Positions 17,583 through 26,124 of a stretch of 64,000 bases of DNA are shown piece after piece. The notes under the pieces were generated by a model that had not been told where the DNA came from, did no database searches, and saw only the letters and a program-made list of their open reading frames with translations. Position 1 is the stretch's first letter. Every line of letters starts with the position of its first letter. Both the position numbers and the translations under genes were made by a program. The stretch is taken from assembly GCA_965145485.1 (NCBI GenBank), contig CBCTCU010000003.1:62001-126000 (forward strand), in the 5' to 3' direction. The DNA is from CABQCM01 sp965145485 (GTDB lineage Bacteria; Bacillota; Clostridia; Oscillospirales; Acutalibacteraceae).

Positions 17583-18602
17583 ATGAGAGAACAACTCAAA
17601 GCCATCCGGGAAAAGGCGGCCTCGGCGCTCAACGCCGCGCAAGCCAGGCAGGAGCTCGAGGAGCTCCGGGTCCGGTTTTTGGGCAAAAAGGGAGAGCTGA
17701 CCGCCATACTCAAGCAAATGGGGAAATTATCCGCCGAAGAGAGGCCGGTCATTGGCCAATTGGCCAACGAAGTGCGCTCCGACATCGAGCAGCGGCTGGC
17801 CGCCCGCGCTAACGCTTTGGAGGAGGCGGAGACCGCCCGCCGCCTTGAGGCCGAAACCCTGGACGTCACCATCCCCGGGAAGCCCGTCCAACGCGGCGGC
17901 CTCCATCCCCTGAGCCAGACCATCGACGACATGATCGACATCTTTCAATCCATGGGGTTTGACATCGTCGACGGCCCCGAAATTGAGAGCGAATATTATA
18001 ATTTTGAGGCGCTCAACGTGCCGGCCGACCACCCGGCCCGCGACATGCAGGACACCTTTTATGTGGGGGATGGCCTGGTGCTTCGCTCCCAGACCTCGGC
18101 CGCGCAGATACGCACGATGGAAAGCCGCAAGCCGCCCATCCGCATCGTCTGCCCCGGCCGTGTCTTCCGCGCCGACGAGGTCGACGCCACCCACTCCCCC
18201 GTCTTTCATCAGATGGAGGGGCTGGTGGTCGACAAGGGCATTACCATGTGCGACCTCAAAGGCTGCCTTGAGCAGTTTGCCAGGGAAATCTATGGGGAGG
18301 ATACCAAGGTGAAATTCCGTCCCTCCTTCTTCCCCTTCACCGAGCCGAGCGTCGAGGTCGACGTCAGCTGTTCCGAATGCGGCGGCGCAGGCTGCCGCGT
18401 ATGCAAGGGGTCGGGCTGGATTGAAATTTTGGGAGCCGGCATGGTGCACCCCCACGTACTGTCGCGCTGCGGCATCGATCCGGAGGTTTACTCCGGCTTC
18501 GCCTTTGGCATCGGTATCGACCGGCTGGCCATCACCCGGCATAAGATCAGCGATATCCGCCTGCTGTTTGAAAACGATTTGCGGTTCCTCGAGCAGTTTT
18601 AA
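17583..18602 (+). CDS. pheS: Phenylalanyl-tRNA synthetase alpha subunit
   Basis: Encodes 339 residues from the ATG at 17583, preceded by AAAAGGAG. A helical N-terminal tRNA-binding arm (1-85) is followed by the class II core. HPLSQTIDDMIDIFQSMGFDI starts the catalytic domain. Motif 2 region FRADEVDATHSPVFHQMEGL and motif 3 FAFGIGIDRLAI near residue 305 are intact. A four-Cys cluster CSECGGAGCRVCKG lies near residue 265. It charges tRNA-Phe as a heterotetramer with PheT, and the pair is under T-box control. Confidence 0.98.
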   Translation: MREQLKAIREKAASALNAAQARQELEELRVRFLGKKGELTAILKQMGKLSAEERPVIGQLANEVRSDIEQRLAARANALEEAETARRLEAETLDVTIPGKPVQRGGLHPLSQTIDDMIDIFQSMGFDIVDGPEIESEYYNFEALNVPADHPARDMQDTFYVGDGLVLRSQTSAAQIRTMESRKPPIRIVCPGRVFRADEVDATHSPVFHQMEGLVVDKGITMCDLKGCLEQFAREIYGEDTKVKFRPSFFPFTEPSVEVDVSCSECGGAGCRVCKGSGWIEILGAGMVHPHVLSRCGIDPEVYSGFAFGIGIDRLAITRHKISDIRLLFENDLRFLEQF

Positions 18603-18697
18603 CCGCGTTTGCCGCCCTGGCGCCCTTACCGGGCCGCCGTATACCGATCTGCCTGCACGCGGGCAGGGAAAAACAACCGAAAGGAATGGAACAAACC

Positions 18698-21088
18698 GTG
18701 AAAATATCACTTTCTTGGCTCAAGCATTATGTGGATATCCAGGTGCCGGTAGAGCAGCTATGCGAGCGTATGGTCATGGCCGGATTTGAAGTGGAAAGCA
18801 TCGTCGACCTCTCGGAAACTATGGAGCGGGTCGTAGCCGGCAGGATCGTGCGCCTGGAAAAGCATCCCGACGCCGACAAGCTTCAGATTTGCCAGGTTGA
18901 CATTGGCGAGGAACAGCCCGTACAGATCGTCACCGGAGCGGATAATGTGTTTGAGGGGGCGCTGGTCCCGGCGGCGCTGCATGGCTCCAAGCTGCCCAAC
19001 GGCATGCACATCAAAAAGGGAAAGCTGCGCGGCGTCGCCTCCAACGGCATGCTATGCTCGGGCGAGGAGCTGGGGTTGAAAGAGGAGGATTATCCCGGCG
19101 CGGGGGTGCACGGCATTCTGATTTTAAAAGAGGATGCGCCGGCCGGCACCGACATGCGCAAAATCCTCCACCTTGACGACGTGGTGATCGACTTTAAAAT
19201 TACCGCTAACCGGCCCGACTGCCAGAGCGTGCTGGGGGTCGCGCGGGAGGTTGGCGTCGTGCTGGGGGTCCCGTTTCATCCCCCGGTGCCGGAATACCGG
19301 ACGTCGGGCGGCGATATCCGCGAGCTGATCTCGGTGAGGGTAGAGGACGCCGACCTCTGCCCCCGCTACATGGGCCGCGCGGTCAACAACCTGCGCATCG
19401 CGCCCTCGCCCGACTGGATGAAGCGTTGCCTCAAGGCCGCCGGTATGCGCCCGATCAACAACATTGTGGACATTACCAACTTTGTCATGCTCGAAACCGG
19501 GCAGCCCATGCACGCGTTTGACCGGCGGGACATTCGCGGCAATCAGATCATCGTGCGCCGCGCTAAGGATGGGGAGCAGATTACCACTCTGGACGGCACC
19601 GAGCATACCCTCAACGACCAGATGCTGGTGATCGCCGACGGCGAAGCCCCCTCCTGCCTTGCCGGGATCATGGGCGGGCTCAACAGCGAAATCAAGCCCG
19701 ACACGGCCGAGCTGTTTCTCGAAAGCGCCAAGTTCCGCCGCGACAGCGTCCGCCGTACCGCACGAAAGCTCGGCATGCACACCGAATCGAGCGCGCGTTA
19801 TGAAAAAGGGGTAGATATCCATAACGTCGCCTATGCGATGGACCGGGCTCTCCAGCTCATCCAGGACCTGGATGCCGGAGACATTGTCGATGGAGTATAC
19901 GACTGCAACGAAGGGCTCCCTCCCGAGCGGGAGATTACTGTGCCGGCCGAGAAAATCAACGATCTGCTTGGGTTACAGATTCCAGCCGAGACCATGCGGG
20001 ATATTTTATGCAGCCTTTGCATCCAAACGACCCTAGAAGAGGGCGTCCTTCACTGCCGTATCCCCTCTTTCCGCGATGATATCGAGGGGCGCGCCGATCT
20101 CGCGGAGGAAGTCATGCGCATCTACGGCTACGATCATATCGTGGGCACCCCCATCACCGGCACGATCGTGCGCGGCCGGAGGCTGCCCCAGCGCATGAAG
20201 ACCGATCGAATCAAGCAGATGCTTTGCGGCGCGGGTATGCGGGAAATTACCACCTATTCCTTTGTCAGCAGCAAGGCGCTCGAGCCGCTGCGCCTCGCGC
20301 AGGACGACCCCCGCCGCCAGGCGATTACCATCCTCAACCCTCTGGGGGACGAATACTCGACCATGCGCACTCAGCTGGTTACCAGCATGCTTTCGGTCAT
20401 TGCAACCAACATCAACCGGAAAAACGCCGCCGGCCGGCTGTTTGAAGTAGGGCGCCTGTACCATTCCGACACCCTCCCGCCCAAAACCCTGCCGGAGGAA
20501 CGCGAGGCCCTTTGCCTCGGCCTGTTTGGCAGCGAGGAGGATTTCTATTCCCTCAAGGGGCTGGTGGAAGCGATATTTGAGCTGTCGGGCGCTCAGGCCG
20601 AGTACGAACGTTCCGCAGAGCCTTACCTACACCCCGGCCGCCAGGCGCGCGCGCTGCTGGGCGGTAAACCAGTCGCTGTTTTTGGCGAACTTCATACCAA
20701 AAAAGCCGAAATGATGGGCATTGGCGAGCGGGTTTATACGGCGGAGATCGAGTTGTCTCCCCTCTTTGAACTGGAGAAACCGCTGACGATATACCGTCCC
20801 CTGCCCAAATTCCCCGCTGTGACCCGCGACCTCTCCCTGGTCTGTGACCGCGCTCTGCCGGTAGCGGCTTTGGAAAAGGCCATTCGCTCGGCGGCAGGCA
20901 AGCTGCTCGAAAGCCTCAAGCTTTTCGACGTTTACGAGGGAGAGCGCATCGCGCCCGACAAAAAGAGCGTGGCCTACTCCCTGACGCTGCGCTCGAGCGA
21001 ACGTACCCTTACCGACGAGGAATGCGCCCAGGTGACCGATCGCGTCGTTCGGGAGTTGGAAACCATTGGCGCGGTGCTTCGTTCTTAA
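18698..21088 (+). CDS. pheT: Phenylalanyl-tRNA synthetase beta subunit
   Basis: Encodes 796 residues. The GTG at 18698 gives the family start VKISLSWLKHYVD; the ATG at 18686 abuts the ribosome site GAAAGGA and is less likely. Domains in order: N-terminal B1, an EMAP/tRNA-binding domain (PDADKLQICQVDIGE, about 45-150), B3/B4 editing domain (ITNFVMLETGQPMHAFD), B5 (PAEKINDLLGL), class II-like core (YTAEIELSPLF) and C-terminal anticodon-binding FDX-ACB domain (FPAVTRDLSLV). It contributes editing and tRNA binding to PheST. Confidence 0.97.
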   Translation: MKISLSWLKHYVDIQVPVEQLCERMVMAGFEVESIVDLSETMERVVAGRIVRLEKHPDADKLQICQVDIGEEQPVQIVTGADNVFEGALVPAALHGSKLPNGMHIKKGKLRGVASNGMLCSGEELGLKEEDYPGAGVHGILILKEDAPAGTDMRKILHLDDVVIDFKITANRPDCQSVLGVAREVGVVLGVPFHPPVPEYRTSGGDIRELISVRVEDADLCPRYMGRAVNNLRIAPSPDWMKRCLKAAGMRPINNIVDITNFVMLETGQPMHAFDRRDIRGNQIIVRRAKDGEQITTLDGTEHTLNDQMLVIADGEAPSCLAGIMGGLNSEIKPDTAELFLESAKFRRDSVRRTARKLGMHTESSARYEKGVDIHNVAYAMDRALQLIQDLDAGDIVDGVYDCNEGLPPEREITVPAEKINDLLGLQIPAETMRDILCSLCIQTTLEEGVLHCRIPSFRDDIEGRADLAEEVMRIYGYDHIVGTPITGTIVRGRRLPQRMKTDRIKQMLCGAGMREITTYSFVSSKALEPLRLAQDDPRRQAITILNPLGDEYSTMRTQLVTSMLSVIATNINRKNAAGRLFEVGRLYHSDTLPPKTLPEEREALCLGLFGSEEDFYSLKGLVEAIFELSGAQAEYERSAEPYLHPGRQARALLGGKPVAVFGELHTKKAEMMGIGERVYTAEIELSPLFELEKPLTIYRPLPKFPAVTRDLSLVCDRALPVAALEKAIRSAAGKLLESLKLFDVYEGERIAPDKKSVAYSLTLRSSERTLTDEECAQVTDRVVRELETIGAVLRS

Positions 21089-21287
21089 CCTTTTCCTCTT
21101 TTATTTTGTTGCAATGCGTCGAGCTTGCCCGGGGTTGGCCCCGTGGCGATGTAATCTGTAACACATAACCGCCGGTAATATGGATTATCCGAGCGCTTTG
21201 ACCGATCTAGCAGGCCAACACTGGTGCAATTGCAGCATGCGTATGCCAGGCAGACGGACACCATCTGCCTGGCGCAATAAATGGATA

Positions 21288-21320
21288 AGGGCAGCGGACA
21301 CATTTTGTGTCCGCTGCCCT
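21288..21320 (+). terminator. Terminator of pheST
   Basis: AGGGCAGCGGACACA and TGTGTCCGCTGCCCT are perfect 15-base arms, followed by CTTTGTTT. A second inverted repeat GCCAGGCAGA/TCTGCCTGGC at 21245-21273 precedes it. Confidence 0.9.
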
Positions 21321-21377
21321 CTTTGTTTCCCCTGTCAACCAATGAAAACAACCCTTTTACCATAAACAGGGCATGGA

Positions 21378-22247
21378 TTATCCAAGCGACCGGTCGATAC
21401 AGCCTACCGCCCTCATGTACCCGGGCAGGCTAGCCTCAAAATTGACGCCAAAGCGGATATCGGTGCCTGCGTCGCGAGTCCTGCGGATGGAAGCTACCGT
21501 AAAATCAACCGCAGCCTGGGCCGCGTCGCGAAGAGAAAGGCCATTTAGGATAGCCCCCACCAGGGCGCTGGCAAAGACATCCCCGGTGCCGTGGTAATAG
21601 CCTTCAATCTTATCCTCCATGGCGTATTCGACCTTTCCGGTTGTCCGGTCGTAAACCGCCGCACCCAAATGCTGATCGTCAAAATTCACGCCGGTCAAGA
21701 CCACCTGCTTGGGGCCCATTTCGCCCAAACGGCGCATCACACCCTCGAGGTAATCCACCGTGTACGGCCCCTCTATATACTCCTCGCCCAACATATAGGC
21801 GGCCTCGGTCAAATTGGGCACGATCAAATCCGCTTTGGCGCATAAACCTGCCATCCCTTTGGCAAAGGCCTGATCAAACAGAGGATAGAGCTTGCCGTTA
21901 TCCCCCATGACCGGGTCTACCACCCGAAGGGTATCGTCTGATGCCAGTGAATCAAAGATACCGCCAACGAGTTCAAGCTGCTCAAACGACCCCAAATAGC
22001 CGGTGTAGATGCTGTCAAAATGCAGGTTCAGGGTTTTCCAATGGCGGCAAATCGGCTCGATGTCGGTTGTAAGATCACGAAAGGTATATCCGGTAAAGCC
22101 ACCGGTATGCGTCGATAACACCGCCGTGGGAAGGACGCTGCATTCCAACCCGGCTGCCGATAGCACCGGCAGCGCAACGGTCAAGGAGCACTTTCCCACA
22201 CAGGAAATATCGTGAATGGCCAAAACCCGTTTTTGTGCTTGCGTCAA
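21378..22247 (-). CDS. Pyridoxamine kinase / pyridoxal kinase
   Basis: Encodes 289 residues from a TTG at 22247, 8 bases after AGAGGG; upstream in-frame codons lie in the promoter. The ribokinase-like fold begins RVLAIHDISCVGKCSLTVAL. Substrate-loop STHTGGFTGYTF near residue 48, metal/ATP motif VVDPVMGDNGKLYP near 110, and the catalytic anion hole GYYHGTGDVFASALVGAIL near 225 with Asp are intact. It phosphorylates vitamin B6 vitamers in the PLP salvage pathway. It is monocistronic, with its own promoter, and converges on pheT. Confidence 0.9.
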   Translation of the reverse strand: MTQAQKRVLAIHDISCVGKCSLTVALPVLSAAGLECSVLPTAVLSTHTGGFTGYTFRDLTTDIEPICRHWKTLNLHFDSIYTGYLGSFEQLELVGGIFDSLASDDTLRVVDPVMGDNGKLYPLFDQAFAKGMAGLCAKADLIVPNLTEAAYMLGEEYIEGPYTVDYLEGVMRRLGEMGPKQVVLTGVNFDDQHLGAAVYDRTTGKVEYAMEDKIEGYYHGTGDVFASALVGAILNGLSLRDAAQAAVDFTVASIRRTRDAGTDIRFGVNFEASLPGYMRAVGCIDRSLG

Positions 22248-22288
22248 TTCAAATACCCTCTTTATATCCAAATATCGAAATTGGAAAT

Positions 22289-22317
22289 AGTATAGCATAT
22301 CCGCCGCATGAATGCAA
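22289..22317 (-). promoter_or_regulatory. Promoter of the pyridoxamine kinase gene
   Basis: On the minus strand TTGCAT, a 17-base spacer and TATACT, about 42 bases before the TTG start. Confidence 0.75.
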
Positions 22318-22767
22318 CCCCTTGCGCTGTCGCCATCGGTTGACAAGCGCGGCTTTCTCCATCATGAAGGGAATGCACCCAGGCTCCAAATCATTTCCCA
22401 ACTGAAGTTACATAGGATGAAACGCAATGAAAAGGACATTCCCTTCTCTGCCGGCGCCATGGTATGAAAAGACGCCATGCAGCTTTCATACAGCATACAA
22501 CATTTCCCTATCTTCGGTAAACCTGGCCTGGTGTTAAAGCAGGCAGCACGACCGGTTCAACACCGCGACAGCCAAGCCTGTTCTCTCCGTAATTCGAGGG
22601 ACGGGAGAAGCCGCATAACACGCACAAAATACGTGGTTTTTTGTTCACCCCTCGGATTACCCTTCATACAATGATAGTGATACTAATGCGGGCGAAGGCC
22701 GCCATCCTGCGCTGCATTCAGTACAAATTTAAAGCCTTCACAACGACTAACATAGGAGGTACTTTAT
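22318..22767. other. Intergenic region before the Cys-rich protein
   Basis: No gene is supported. Only the ribosome site ATAGGAGG at about 22752-22759 for the next gene is clear. A forespore or mother-cell promoter may lie here but was not identified. Confidence 0.4.
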
Positions 22768-23586
22768 ATGGCAGATCAAAACTGTTCACCCGACATGTGC
22801 TTTAAAGACGCGGTCTGCATTGACACCGGACGTGTCTACGATTCTTGCTGCGACCGGGATTGCTTGGAGGATTTGCGGGTGATGTTCAATGCCGAAGGCC
22901 AGGCGCTGATCAACAACGCCTGCAACATCCGCGCGCGTTCGGCCGAAATTCTCGACGTGGTCATCGACGTGGAACCGGTCACCTTTAACCGCGGATTCTA
23001 CGCGATCGACATGATCTTTTACTTCAAGCTGACCTTTGACGTTTATTCCTCTCCCACCGCACAGCCCGACACGGTAGTCGGTCTGGCTTCCTTCGAGAAA
23101 AAGGTCATTTTGTTCGGCAGCGAGGGAAATGCCAAAATATTCTCGAGCGACTATGCCCCAAACGAAAACGACGATCAGCTCCCCATGAAGGCAAATTTGC
23201 CCAAGGCGTACGTGCAGGTCGTCGATCCGGTCATTCTCTCGACACGCTCGTGTATGTCCTGCCCTCCTACCTGCGCGTGCACCTATCACGTGCCCAGAAG
23301 CATCGCCGCCACCGTCGGAGGCGAATTGGACACGAACTTCGCGACCGGCTGCCGCGTGGTGCTCGTCACGCTTGGGTTATTCACCGTGGTGCAGCTGACT
23401 CGTAACGTCCAGATGCTCATCCCGGTCTATGACTTCTGCATGCCCGAGAAGGAATGCCCGACGACCACCGACAATCCCTGTGAGCTGTTCAAGCGCATCA
23501 AATTCCCGACCGACGAATTCTTCCCGCCCCGTGCGTTTGAATGTGAGGACAGCTCCGACGACGGGTGCTGCCAGCCCTGCGACTAA
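22768..23586 (+). CDS. Conserved Cys-rich clostridial protein, unknown
   Basis: Encodes 272 residues from ATG 22768, 8 bases after AGGAGG. It has about 20 cysteines, concentrated at the N-terminus (CIDTGRVYDSCCDRDCLEDL), around residue 165 (SCMSCPPTCACTYH) and at the extreme C-terminus (DDGCCQPCD). Between them lies a beta-rich domain with VVIDVEPVTFNRGFYAIDM and VILFGSEGNAKIFSSDY. There is no signal peptide or membrane span. I recall similar proteins in other Clostridia. The Cys content and lack of export signal would suit a spore-coat or redox-crosslinked structural protein, but that is inference only. Confidence 0.7.
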   Translation: MADQNCSPDMCFKDAVCIDTGRVYDSCCDRDCLEDLRVMFNAEGQALINNACNIRARSAEILDVVIDVEPVTFNRGFYAIDMIFYFKLTFDVYSSPTAQPDTVVGLASFEKKVILFGSEGNAKIFSSDYAPNENDDQLPMKANLPKAYVQVVDPVILSTRSCMSCPPTCACTYHVPRSIAATVGGELDTNFATGCRVVLVTLGLFTVVQLTRNVQMLIPVYDFCMPEKECPTTTDNPCELFKRIKFPTDEFFPPRAFECEDSSDDGCCQPCD

Positions 23587-23635
23587 ACGCCGCGGATTGG
23601 AAGGCGTCGGCCTTGTCAAGACAAAGCAATCATGG

Positions 23636-23666
23636 AAAATGGGGACGGTTTTACCGTCCCCATTTT
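23636..23666. terminator. Bidirectional terminator
   Basis: AAAATGGGGACGG and CCGTCCCCATTTT arms end both the Cys-rich gene (plus) and thrS (minus). T-runs are present on both strands. Confidence 0.9.
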
Positions 23667-23688
23667 GCGCTTTTCACATCCGGCCTAT

Positions 23689-25641
23689 TTACCTTTTGCG
23701 GGTAGCGATTTCCTCGAGTGCCTGGGCAATAAACTGCTCCAGAGGTAATGCCCCCACGTCGCCCTGGCCACGTGCGCGCACCGACACCGTTCCATCCTGC
23801 ACTTCGTTATCGCCGACCACCAGCATATAAGGAACTTTTTCGAGCTGGGCCTCGCGAATGCGATACCCGATTTTTTCATTGCGGTCGTCGCACTCCGCGC
23901 GAATGCCGCGGTCACGCAGCACGCGGGTAATCTCCCTCGTTTTTTCATAATGACGCTCGCTGATGGGGAGGACCTTGACCTGAACGGGGGCCAGCCACAT
24001 GGGCATGGCGCCGGCATATTTCTCAATCAAAAGGGCGAGGGTACGCTCGTAGCATCCGATGGACGTGCGGTGGATCACGTAAGGGTATTTCTTCTGCCCA
24101 TCCGAGTCGACGTATTCCATGCCAAACCGCTCGGCAAGCTGGAAATCGATCTGAATGGTGATGAGGGTATCCTCTTTTCCATAGACGTTTTTAATCTGGA
24201 TGTCCAGCTTGGGGCCATAGAACGCCGCCTCGCCCGACGCCTCATAATAGTCGAGGCCGAGACCATCCAGAATGCCGCGCATGGTGTCCTGCACCCGTTC
24301 CCACGACTGCGGGTCGCCAATGTACTTCTCACGGTCGTTTTCATCCCATTTGGAGAAGCGATAGGTCACATCCTCCTCCAGACCCAGCACGTCGAGGCAA
24401 TACTTCGCCAGTTCAAGGCAACCGGCAAACTCCTGCTCGAGCTGGTCGGGACGGCAGGCAAGGTGCCCCTCGGAAATGGTAAACTGACGCAGCCGGATGA
24501 GCCCGTGCATCTCCCCCGACGCCTCTTTGCGGAAGAGGGTGGAGGTCTCATTGTACCGCAAAGGAAGGTCGCGGTAGCTACGGGGACGGTTGAGGTAGGC
24601 CTGGAACTGGAAGGGGCAGGTCATGGGCCGAAGGGCAAGGATTTCCTCCCCCTCGTCGTCCCATTTATCCTCATCCCCGAGGACAAACATCCCGTCGCGG
24701 TAATGATCCCAATGGCCGGAAATCTGATACAGCTCCCGTTTCGCCATAAAGGGGGTCTTGGTCTGCAGATAGCCCCGCTTTTCCTCCTCATCCTCCACAA
24801 AACGCTGCAAGGTGCGCAGCACAATGGTTCCCTTGGGCAGAATGATGGGCAGCCCCTGCCCAATGGTATCGACGGTGGTAAAATACTCCAGTTGGCGGCC
24901 AAGCAGATTGTGATCGCGCTTTTTGGCCTCTTCCAGCGCGGCGAGATGCTCCTCCAGCTCACTGGCCTTGGGGAAGGCGACGCCGTATACCCGTTGCAGC
25001 ATTTTATTGTTGGAGTCCCCACGCCAGTAGGCCCCTGTGCACTGGGTAAGCTTGCATGCCTTGACCGTGCCGGTGCTCATCAGATGCGGGCCGGCACACA
25101 AATCGGTAAATTCCCCTTGGGAATAAAAGGAGATTTCCTCCCCTTTGCCCGCATGCTCCTCAATCAGCTCGATTTTGTAATCCTCCCCTTTTTCGGCCAT
25201 AAGCGCTTTGGCCTCATCCACAGGCAGGGTAAAGCGAGTGATTGGAAGATCCTCTTTGACGATTTTTTTCATCTCCGCCTCAATCGCAGCCAGCTCCTCA
25301 GCGCCAAAGGGTTGAGCCACATCAAAGTCATAATAAAACCCGCGGTCGACCGCCGGCCCGATGGTCAGCTTGACATCGGGATACAGACGTTTTACCGCCT
25401 GCGCCAGGATGTGGGAAGCGGTATGCCAAAAGGTCTTTTTGCCTTCTTCGTCCTCAAAGGTGAGAATGGACAGCTCGCAGTCCTGCGTCAGTGGGGTTCG
25501 CAGGTCGCAGATTACGCCGTCGACCCGGGCGGCACAGGCCGACTTATACAGCCCTGCGCCAATGCTCTTGGCCACCTCGGCCACCGTCACGCCGGGTTCA
25601 AACTCCAGTACGTTGCCGCCCTTACAGGTTACTTTTATCAT
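23689..25641 (-). CDS. thrS: Threonyl-tRNA synthetase
   Basis: Encodes 650 residues. The N-terminal TGS domain (1-62) is followed by the editing domain with HTASHILAQAVKRLYPDVKL near residue 76 and CAGPHLMSTGTV near 187. The class II core has motif 2 LRYNETSTLFRKEASGEMHG and zinc ligand Cys in LRPMTCPFQFQAY. Near motif 3 lies YVIHRTSIGCYERTLALLIEKYAG. The anticodon domain starts MWLAPVQVKVLPIS. It charges tRNA-Thr and edits Ser-tRNA-Thr. It is monocistronic under a Thr T-box; ATG 25641 follows AGGAGG. Confidence 0.98.
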   Translation of the reverse strand: MIKVTCKGGNVLEFEPGVTVAEVAKSIGAGLYKSACAARVDGVICDLRTPLTQDCELSILTFEDEEGKKTFWHTASHILAQAVKRLYPDVKLTIGPAVDRGFYYDFDVAQPFGAEELAAIEAEMKKIVKEDLPITRFTLPVDEAKALMAEKGEDYKIELIEEHAGKGEEISFYSQGEFTDLCAGPHLMSTGTVKACKLTQCTGAYWRGDSNNKMLQRVYGVAFPKASELEEHLAALEEAKKRDHNLLGRQLEYFTTVDTIGQGLPIILPKGTIVLRTLQRFVEDEEEKRGYLQTKTPFMAKRELYQISGHWDHYRDGMFVLGDEDKWDDEGEEILALRPMTCPFQFQAYLNRPRSYRDLPLRYNETSTLFRKEASGEMHGLIRLRQFTISEGHLACRPDQLEQEFAGCLELAKYCLDVLGLEEDVTYRFSKWDENDREKYIGDPQSWERVQDTMRGILDGLGLDYYEASGEAAFYGPKLDIQIKNVYGKEDTLITIQIDFQLAERFGMEYVDSDGQKKYPYVIHRTSIGCYERTLALLIEKYAGAMPMWLAPVQVKVLPISERHYEKTREITRVLRDRGIRAECDDRNEKIGYRIREAQLEKVPYMLVVGDNEVQDGTVSVRARGQGDVGALPLEQFIAQALEEIATRKR

Positions 25642-25742
25642 ACGTCATCCTCCTATGGTCAGGGTTTGCCCCCTGTTACTTGCAAAATCATAGCCATCGG
25701 TTACCCGGTGGCTGCGAGTACATCCACGGCCTATTACACCAA

Positions 25743-26000
25743 ATAAAAAGCGCTTCATCCCATACACTGGGATGAAGCGCTAAGGCTCCACGGTTCCACC
25801 CGGTTTGCAGGCAATCTATGCCCGCCACTCGCGCAGCCCGGTAACGGGGGCTGGAAACCGGCACGCCTTATTTCGGCGCGCACTCCGAGGTGGTCTTCCC
25901 GCCGCTGCTTTTGCCCGCGCTCACAGCCAACGCGCCGGCTCTCTGAAAAAGCTGGACGCCATATGCATCCACGGCAGTACTCTTCTCATCAACGTTTTCT
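25743..26000 (-). promoter_or_regulatory. T-box riboswitch (tRNA-Thr) controlling thrS
   Basis: On the minus strand the T-box motif GGGTGGAACCGTGG is at 25788-25801. The terminator AGCGCTTCATCCC/GGGATGAAGCGCT with a TTTTT run is at 25749-25781. Stem I carries AGAGAGCCGG and a GCTGTGAGC distal element. In the specifier loop GAAG-ACC-ACCTCGGAG, the ACC at 25892-25894 is a Thr codon. The layout parallels the pheST leader. Confidence 0.93.
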
Positions 26001-26006
26001 GAGATA

Positions 26007-26035
26007 ATGGTATCATTCATTCTGCGGCTTGTCAA
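26007..26035 (-). promoter_or_regulatory. Promoter of the thrS transcript
   Basis: On the minus strand TTGACA, a 17-base spacer and TACCAT, immediately upstream of the T-box leader. Confidence 0.85.
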
Positions 26036-26124
26036 GACCCTTTTTCCGGGAAAAAACTACCCAAAGGCATTGGGTGAGCCACAAGTCCGGATAGATAGCC
26101 GCCCTCTCCGGCCGTTCGGATCGA

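Noticed and set aside
23950..25746. Nearly 600-codon open frame on the plus strand
   Set aside because: It lies antisense to thrS, whose motifs are complete; the frame is a by-product of GC-rich codon usage and has no family motifs.
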